Shown here: positions 8,266 through 10,230 of the stretch, piece after piece
Layout: each line of letters begins with the position of its first letter
Position numbering within the stretch: position 1 is the stretch's first letter
Source: Auxenochlorella pyrenoidosa
Taxonomy: Eukaryota > Chlorophyta > Trebouxiophyceae > Chlorellales > Chlorellaceae
Length of the DNA: 10,230 nucleotides
Reading direction: 5' to 3'
Assembly (NCBI GenBank): GCA_001430745.1
Contig: KQ482028.1
Coordinates: 264,191-274,420 of the forward strand
The notes under the pieces: model-generated
Seen by the model: the letters and a program-made list of their open reading frames with translations, nothing else
The model's database searches: none
Told to the model about the DNA's origin: nothing
Made by a program: the position numbers and the translations under genes

Positions 8266-10230
8266 CCTGTCGCCTGCTGGAGCCTTCTGAGCTCTGAGCG
8301 GTCCTCTGAGGTGACACCGTCCACCTGGCCTGCCGCTTGCCCCAGCTGCTCTGGCCCCCGCTCCCCCTGCCGCTGCATGTTTCTTGCTGCACATCGCTGC
8401 AGCCGGCTCTGAATGGCATCCGCCAACCTGCGGGCAGATAATCCACGTTGATTGATCGAGCAGCAGGAGGCATGGAGGCACCACAGATGCACCAGACCCA
8501 CAGCCTTGGATGCCAACCCTGCACAGGTAAGCCAGCAGAACACGCTGCGGCCAAGCCCGGACCACGGCAACGCAAGGCCGGGCGGAGCGTGGCGCAGCGC
8601 GCGCAGCAGGGCTCACTTTTGCGGGTGATTTGTCACCACGGCATCCACCGCCGCATCCAGCACGGCCCGCATCATGCCCGCTGTGTTGGCGGTCCAGGCG
8701 TGCACCTGCTTGCGCGCCGCGTGCACGCGCTGTGGGGCAGCGTGAGTGTTCGGGTGGGGGGCAGTGGGGTGGGGTGGACAGAGGTCTTGCTGAGGCTGGC
8801 AGCCAGTGAAGTTCGGAGCGTGGGTAACAGGAGTATGCTGCATGCCGCAGGCGAGCAGGGCGGGAAGGATAACGACGGGGGCGAGGGTGGGGAAGGTAGG
8901 GTGGCCTGGTCCTCCGGATGCAAGTGAGCACAGCGCAGAAACAGAAGCATAGCACAGCAGCAGCGCACGCAGGCGCTCACCGCGGTAACTTCGTGGGAGG
9001 CCATGGCAAAGTGCAGCGCCACCACCTCGGCCTGCGGCAGGCGCAGCAGGCGGTGCATGCCTGCGGCGCGCGCCGCAGCGGTCTCGTTCATCACGACATA
9101 CCCCACGCGCTGCCCGGGCAGCAGCTCCTTGACCAGGCGGACCTGTGGAGGGTGGAGAGTCGAGGTGTAAGGAAAGAAAGCCGCATGCAGGCAGCAGCTC
9201 CTTGACCAGCCGCACCTGCAAATGATAAAGTATATAAAATCAAATTGATAAGTGTGAGGGTGGTGGGGGGCATGCGGGCAGCAGCTGCTTGACCAGGCGC
9301 AACTGGAGGAAAAACAGGGTTTGAGGGTGGCCAGGGACGCACAGCACAGCAGCGTTTGCGACAAGCTGGCTCGACGCGACGGCGTGGACCAGGTTGTGGC
9401 ATCGGCAGCGATGCGCGGGCTGGGCAGGCATGCGAGCGCGTGGCCCGGGCCGGGCAGGCGTGCAGACGCTTGGCCGGGGCGGAGCAGGCATGCAAGCGTG
9501 GGGCAGGGGGGCGGGGAGGAGGCCTCACCACCGCGTCCGACTTGGCCCAGACCAGGCACTGGTGGCAGCCGGTGGAACGCACCAGGTTGACCACCTCCTG
9601 AGCCATCACATCCTCGTCCACCTCCTCGCCCGCCTGAACGCGCAGAAAGGAACAGCACAGTATTGGAGCATGCACAGCAGCCAAACAGGTCCTCGTCCAC
9701 CTCCTCGCCCGCCTGCGGGGGGCGTGCACAGGCAGGCAGCACAGAGTTGGGGAGCATTGCGGAGAACATGACAGGGTGCGCAGCAGCCATCACGTCCTCA
9801 TCCACCTCCTCGCCCGCCTGAACGCGCAGAAAAGAAAGAGACAGCACAACGTTGGGGGGGCATGCACAGCGTGCGCGGCAGCCATCACGTCCTCGTCCAC
9901 CTCCTCCCCCGCCTGAACCAGCACGAAGAAAGAAAGAACCAGCACAAAGTTAGGGGACATGCAGACGGCGCCACCCGCCCCACCCTGCAGCTGCAGCGCA
10001 CGCAGCAGGAGTCGCCTGGGCATTCCACAGGCAAGCCGCCGGCAACGGTCATGACATCGGGGGGGGCGCGGGGGCGGTGGTAAGACCCACCTGGCTGTAC
10101 GTCTTGACGTCTAAGGTTACCTGGCTGGTGGCGCCCAGCACCCGCCTCAGCACCGCCTCGACGCTTTCCACCCGCTCGCCGCCCTCCCAGCGCAGCGCCG
10201 ACAGCTCAGCCCAGGTGAGGTCGCCCACCT
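8169..10230 (-). CDS. Glycerophosphodiester phosphodiesterase, C-terminal part
   Basis: GDPD enzymes split glycerophosphodiesters into glycerol 3-phosphate and an alcohol in a TIM-barrel fold. Five exons are visible: 10230-10091 (continues outside the window), 9633-9529, 9142-8981, 8729-8617, 8427-8169 (TGA). They join in frame to 258 residues. Family marks are VTLDVKTYSQ (the barrel strand with the acidic metal ligand, here Asp in LDVK), CLVWAKSDAV, GQRVGYVVMN, and the closing VHAWTANTAGMMRAVL with DAVVTNHPQ. The catalytic His region would lie upstream, outside the window. The fourth exon seems to end in TGA (8615-8613), but those bases are inside a gtgagc donor. Splicing from 8617 to 8427 completes the Lys codon and adds LADAIQSRLQRC and an 85-residue Gln-rich tail with Q16 (fragment residues 228-243). 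Introns 1 and 2 carry tandem copies of the following exon heads. The substrate and cell location are unknown. Confidence 0.9.
8217..8264 (-). repeat. (CAG)16 trinucleotide repeat coding polyglutamine
   Basis: There are sixteen uninterrupted CTG units on the plus strand, read as CAG on the coding minus strand. In the phosphodiesterase model they code Q16, followed by PAPGQVRQGQDDRPP and the stop. Other frames would give poly-Ala or poly-Ser. Such tracts vary easily in length between strains. Confidence 0.95.
8428..8525 (-). repeat. Weak duplicate of the last exon head, 90 bases upstream
   Basis: On the minus strand the last phosphodiesterase exon begins gcag/GTTGGCGGATGCC at 8427. A short near copy, gtgcagg/GTTGGCATCC, has its GTTGGC at 8517-8512. 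The match is only about ten bases, so chance is possible. Confidence 0.35.
9115..9310 (-). repeat. Three tandem copies of the acceptor and head of exon RLVKELLP
   Basis: The true exon starts at 9142 (cacag/GTCCGCCTGGTCAAGGAGC). Copies start at 9215 (tttgcag/GTGCGGCTGGTCAAGGAGC) and 9302 (ctccag/TTGCGCCTGGTCAAGCAGC). Spacings are 73 and 87. Each copy codes about nine residues of the exon (V/L-RLVK-E/Q-LLP) and then runs into pyrimidine-rich intron sequence leading to the next acceptor. Confidence 0.93.
9420..9509. repeat. 30-base tandem repeat, three diverged copies
   Basis: Plus-strand caggcatgc or caggcgtgc recurs at exactly 30-base steps (9425, 9455, 9485), with partly conserved gcg, tggc and gggc between. 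It lies in phosphodiesterase intron 2, just after the donor on the minus strand. Confidence 0.75.
9598..9918 (-). repeat. Four tandem copies of the acceptor and head of exon AGEEVDEDVM
   Basis: The true exon starts at 9633. Copies start at 9712, 9817 and 9912, with spacings 79, 105 and 95. Each has an AG acceptor (gttcag or ccgcag) followed by a head coding AGEEVDED, then VM in three of four. Between copies lie pyrimidine-rich segments with shared motifs such as ctttctgcgcgttcag. All copies lie in phosphodiesterase intron 1 (10090-9634). Confidence 0.95.

Noticed and set aside
8613..8615. TGA as the end of the phosphodiesterase
   Set aside because: It lies in a gtgagc donor, and joining to 8427 keeps frame into coding-like sequence. 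It is kept only as a possible intron-retention end.
8158..8955. Minus-strand frame with a poly-Ala run
   Set aside because: It is another frame of the CAG repeat. The Gln frame is the one that joins to the upstream exon.
8672..9847. 391-residue minus-strand open frame
   Set aside because: It runs through intron sequence and repeats; parts coincide with true exons only by frame. The spliced model explains the conserved pieces better.
9598..9918. Array taken as CRISPR or a minisatellite without gene context
   Set aside because: The repeats include acceptor sites and code the start of a real exon, and the spacers are degenerate pyrimidine-rich intron sequence.

Overview
The window looks like nuclear DNA of a green alga, probably a trebouxiophyte of the Chlorella type. 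The basis is high GC content, GC-rich third codon positions, many short exons split by pyrimidine-rich GT-AG (and two GC-AG) introns, and a TGTAA polyadenylation signal typical of chlorophytes. The lineage is inference; no marker gene is present.

Layout from left to right. (1) 432-1193, plus strand: the last three exons of an unrecognised gene, followed by a 3' region with TGTAA at 1468. (2) 1741-2353, minus strand: a tentative small two-exon gene for an Ala/Gln-rich helical protein. The stretch up to 2990 holds exon-like fragments on both strands that I could not join into a gene. (3) 2992-3936, plus: an intronless ankyrin-repeat protein of 314 residues. (4) 4296-7692, minus: a complete 11-exon gene for a 300-residue phytanoyl-CoA dioxygenase-family Fe(II)/2-oxoglutarate enzyme. 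All splice junctions keep frame and the metal and co-substrate ligands are present. (5) 8169-10230, minus: the 3' half of a glycerophosphodiester phosphodiesterase gene (five exons visible, 5' end outside the window) with a polyglutamine C-terminal tail. Genes 3 and 4 are convergent; genes 5 and 4 lie in tandem on the minus strand. I see no sign that the genes form one pathway.

The most unusual feature is structural. In three unrelated genes, the last bases of an intron plus the first bases of the next exon are repeated in tandem just upstream, inside the intron, usually 50-105 bases apart. The clear cases are one exon of gene 1, two exons of the dioxygenase and two of the phosphodiesterase (one with four copies, one with three). 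Most copies keep a usable AG acceptor, but in all except one case their use would break the reading frame. The phosphodiesterase also has an apparent stop codon that overlaps a splice donor; splicing there adds the polyglutamine tail. No RNA gene, transposon, CRISPR array or organellar sequence was seen.
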